A stretch of 64,000 nucleotides of DNA from Paraspadella gotoi (taxonomy: Eukaryota; Chaetognatha), in contig CM119267.1 in NCBI GenBank assembly GCA_051294375.1, positions 24,172,111 to 24,236,110 of the forward strand, written 5' to 3'. The notes under the pieces are model-generated. The model was not told where the DNA came from, did no database searches, and saw nothing but the letters and a program-made list of their open reading frames with translations. How positions within the stretch are numbered: position 1 is the first letter of the stretch; the number at the start of each line of letters is the position of its first letter. The position numbers and the translations under genes are program-made. Of the stretch, positions 60,969 to 64,000 are shown piece by piece.

Positions 60969-62771
60969 CTTCTTTCCCAATCCCTTCCAACGGAAACGGA
61001 AGCGTCTCCGCCGGCGGTTTTCGGCGTTGTTGTTCTGGCGAAGGAAAAACAATTGGCGGGAAAATCATCTTTTGTTTTCAAAGAGATTACAAGTTTTATG
61101 GGCGTTTTTTTTTTTCGAGAGCGCCCCATCTCTTATTCCTAATCCCTAAACCTTATTCTTATACTTTTAATCTAATCCGTAATCCCAAACCTTACTCCAT
61201 TGAACAATGAACTTAATCCTTCACTAAGACTTTCCCTTATTCATCCCATAACCCCTTACCAATTCTATTATCTCACCCTAACCAATTTAAACCTAATCTC
61301 ATTAGAAACCCTGGACCCAAAATGAGACAAAAAAAAAAACAACAAGAAAACAAATCGAAACATAAAAAAAAATAAACAAAAACAATTGTCTGACCAGCGA
61401 TCCTTCCAATGCCTCTAGGATTCCAGCCGCTCCATCCTCTTCCGCTGCCTCGAATCCAAAGTAGACGATGGCGATGATTCCGCATAGAGCTAAGACCCCG
61501 GCGATGATGAGAACCTTGCAGGTCGCCGAGCAGATCATGCGATTCGTGATTGGGGCAACTGTGGGAGGGAAAGGGAGAATCTTCAACCCAAATCAAGGAA
61601 TCTGACTCAACGGACCCTAAGTTCGACCCGAACGCCAAGCAATCGAACTCGTTGTATGAGCTTTGGTTCCGTTTCCCCCGCTGTGATTTCCCGGCTTCCG
61701 GCCTCCCCTCCCGTTCGCCGCTCCTTTCTCTCGGCACGGCTCGGCCGACGGATTGTTCACGTAGAGGCCCGGGTCGGAGGCCACCGCGGCCGGGTTCTTC
61801 AACATCTTTCTGAAAGGAGGTTGGGGGAAGGAGGAGGAGGAGTGTGATGTCATGTCACGTCATGTCACGGGAAATACACGTGAAAATAAAGTCTGCAGCG
61901 CAACACATTGGATGAACAGATCTCGTTCTTTTTTCATCTTTCGCTCAATTCATTTTTCCTTTCTTTCATTCTTTCATTCTTTCTTTCTCTCACTCCCGAT
62001 TGATGTCACTCGGGTTGTTGATCCAAACATAAAGATCTGAGACGGAACCGACCAAAGGTTCTTTGTACGAAGATTTGTCGTATCCCTTCACTGAATAGAG
62101 GCAAGATATATTAATTAGAATATTATAAGTATTCATAAATTTGACTGTGAGATGATAACATAGCAAGACTTTGCATGATTTCAATAATAGTCAACTCATC
62201 AGCGTCAATAGAGACCACTGCTATTATTGTTGTTACGATCGTTTATAATAATTGTTTTATGTTTTCATTTTCTCTCAACGCCCCCTATCTAAGCCTCCCC
62301 CCCGCCCTTAACTTACCATGACTCCAAGATGGCGGATTTCCGACGAAAAATCTTGGCACAGTAACGTTTTTGGCAGTAACATTGTTCTAACAGGAATTAT
62401 TATCAAAAATTAATTTTAATAACGAGTTTAAGTGGCCGTTGTTGTCGCAGTTTGACGAACACACAGAGGGAAAGATGAAAAACATAAACCGCAAGATAGA
62501 CTCATGTTAGTTTATCATTCTCTCTCTCTCTCTCTCTCTTCAGTTAACATCCCCCAATCAAGAATTGCAATGCAATGATCCACCCACAACGGAATTGAAT
62601 TTGACGTCGTCTTCAAAAGTCTGCAGATTCCCCAAATAGATTTCCACATTGACTGCGTTCTGACGCGAATCTTTACGTTGATGTTGAGCACTGTGGGGAC
62701 GGACGAGAGCCAACCCGGGAACATGTCTCCGGCGTTGCTGGTCACAAGTCTGAGCAGAGAGGGAGAGGAGG

Positions 62772-62838
<67 letters not shown>

Positions 62839-63399
62839 TGGATTAAGATTTCAGAAAAAAATCATTTCTTTTCCAATTATATATTTTTTCCCCTAATTGT
62901 ATCATCTGTTTAGCCAGTGTAACAAATCCTTATAATGATTAACAATGTCACAATTTGTCAACGATTCTATCTCACACTGTGTCAGTGATTGTCTCTCACA
63001 ATTTGTCAGTGATTGTCTCTCACAATTTGTCAGTGATTCTCTCTCACATTTTGTCAGTGATTATCTCTCACAATTTGTCAGTGATTCTCTCTCACAATTT
63101 GTCAGTGATTCTCTCTCACAATTTGTCAGTGATTATCTCTCACAATTTGTCAGTGATTCTCTCTCACAATTTGTCAGCGGTTCTCTCTCACAATTTGTCA
63201 GTGATTCTCTCTCACAATTATTCAGTGATTCTCTCTCAAAATTTGTCAGTGATTATTTTCTCACAATTTGTCAGTGATTCTCTCTCACAATTACTTTCGA
63301 TCCTGAAGCCAAATTCTTATCGGTTGCACTTGAATCACAAAATGGGCGCGTACTGTAAGGAGAGAGAGAGAGATAGAGAGATAGAGAGATAGAGAGAGT

Positions 63400-63442
<43 letters not shown>

Positions 63443-63534
63443 GTTTAGCTAAATAAATATTAATTAATTATTACAATACTCACCATCTGCTGCGTCGAAA
63501 CAAGCGAAAAGAGGAATCGAATCTTTATGTTTTT
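60342..63534 (-). CDS. Gene F: family member, 5' end outside the window
   Basis: Visible exons: 63534-63484 and 63352-63295 (module A in two parts, DSIPLFACFDAAD and VIQVQPIRIWLQDR), 62749-62584 (B, GDMFPGWL, NVEIYLGN), 62090-61994 (C, LVGSVSDLYVWINN), 61809-61628 (D, LYVNNPSAEPC, basic Gly-rich end), 61558-61395 (CSATC and helix VLIIAGVLALCGIIAIVYF) and 61034-60342 (230-residue tail: Arg-rich, ten Gly, then Arg/Ser/Ala-rich). Exon B lacks one base near 62660; adding one restores the frame. The tail is GC-rich in an AT-rich region. Signal peptide and module N should lie beyond 64000, since nothing like them is seen from 63535 to the end. Exon phases match genes A-E. Function not recognised. 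Confidence 0.68.
61135..61290. repeat. Degenerate CCTAAT-like tract
   Basis: CTAATCCCTAAACC, TCTAATCCGTAATCCC and related units, in the gene F intron before the tail exon. Confidence 0.55.
62945..63292. repeat. 24-bp tandem repeat containing a donor-like site
   Basis: About 14 units of ACAATTTGTCAGTGATTCTC plus TCTC. On the minus strand each has TTGTGAGAGAGAATCACTG. The array starts at the real donor of the second module-A exon of gene F and fills that side of the intron. The long plus-strand frame through it is a product of the 24-base period. Confidence 0.9.
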
Positions 63535-63619
63535 CTGTTTAATAATAAAAATTATTTTATTTCGTTTCATCAAAGATTATCTGGAAATATTTAATTTTCA
63601 TTACTACTTCACCCACTCT

Positions 63620-64000
63620 GCTCTTTTCACACACTTCCTAATTCCACATTCCCCCTCCTCTCATATTCCCCCCTCCAAAATCTCCCTTTTCACACTTCCA
63701 CTTTTCCCTCTTTCCACACTCCCTCCCTCCCCACCCTTCTCACACTTCCTCCTTCCACGCGCCTCAACCCACACTTCCCCTCTTCACCTTGCTCCTTCCT
63801 CTTCGACACTACCGCCACCGTTCCCACACCTTCCCACCACCCTTCCATACTTCCTCCCTTCCACCCCTCAACCCACACTTCCCCCCCACACTTCCCCCTC
63901 TTCACCTTGCTCCTTCCTCTTCGACACTAACCGCACACCTTCCCACACCTTCCCCCGCCCTTCCCACACTTCCTCCCTTCCACCCTCAACCCACACTTCC
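63620..64000. repeat. C-rich minisatellite, about 130-bp period
   Basis: CACACTTCC and CCTTCCAC pieces form a longer unit (CCTCAACCCACACTTCCCC, TCTTCACCTTGCTCCTTCCT, CTTCGACACTA, then CCCACACCTTCCC) seen twice before the window ends. I see no exon here. Confidence 0.75.

Noticed and set aside
62650-62680. A 17-base GT-AG micro-intron inside module B of gene F
   Set aside because: Removing it would restore the frame, but paralogues keep the matching residues there and animal introns are not that short; a one-base deletion is simpler.
62945-63292. CRISPR-like array
   Set aside because: The 24-bp units are directly adjacent without unique spacers and lie in an intron of an animal gene; it is a satellite.

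Overview
The window is invertebrate-metazoan nuclear DNA. It has small exons with GT-AG introns, very many (CT)n/(GA)n and other simple repeats, dispersed transposon-like repeats, a eukaryotic tRNA-Gln gene, ShKT domains and fucolectin-like (FTP, F5/8 type C-like) lectin domains. The phylum cannot be settled from the sequence. Six runs of N mark assembly gaps. Several one-base deletions in homopolymers break otherwise conserved exons and look more like sequence errors than decay.

The main content is a minus-strand array of six paralogous genes (A-F) that I do not recognise as a known family. They share one exon plan: a signal-peptide exon, then modules N (begins C-x-F/Y-x-F), A (signature VQPIRIW or similar), B (FPGW...V-x-V/L-E-I), C (FxG...L-x-L/F-W-h-N) and D (LDDPxSY...C), then a C-x-x-x-C motif directly before a transmembrane helix, then a gene-specific low-complexity tail. 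Intron phases repeat from gene to gene (1,1,2,0,2,1,0). From left to right: gene A (2.1-11.6 kb, with a huge K/E-rich insert), gene B (15.5-24.0 kb, with silk-like Gly/Ala blocks and another K/E-rich insert), a spare transmembrane/tail cassette just 3' of gene B (14.3-15.2 kb), gene C (38.8-47.7 kb, with gaps), gene D (49.0-53.6 kb, complete), gene E (54.3-59.5 kb, apparently lacking the helix) and gene F (60.3-63.5 kb, 5' end outside the window).

The opposite strand carries three paralogous secreted FTP-lectin genes. P1 (25.1-26.7 kb) is compact and intact. P2 (29.9-37.1 kb) is stretched by transposon insertions. P3 (43.5-45.5 kb) is damaged and nested inside an intron of gene C. P1 and gene B lie head to head across about 1.1 kb. 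A small minus-strand gene for a secreted protein with two ShKT domains lies at 12.1-12.9 kb.

The rest is repeats: a 2.2-kb element with GC-rich inverted ends (27.5-29.65 kb), a 2.6-kb inverted-repeat element inside P2 holding hammerhead-ribozyme-like motifs (34.2-36.8 kb), a short element with GTTGCGCCGC ends, a dispersed SINE/MITE-like family in at least eight copies, several satellites, and degenerate CCCTAA-like tracts. Lectin genes interleaved with divergent membrane receptors that share exon phases but have unrelated tails suggest a surface-recognition cluster; that functional reading is inference.
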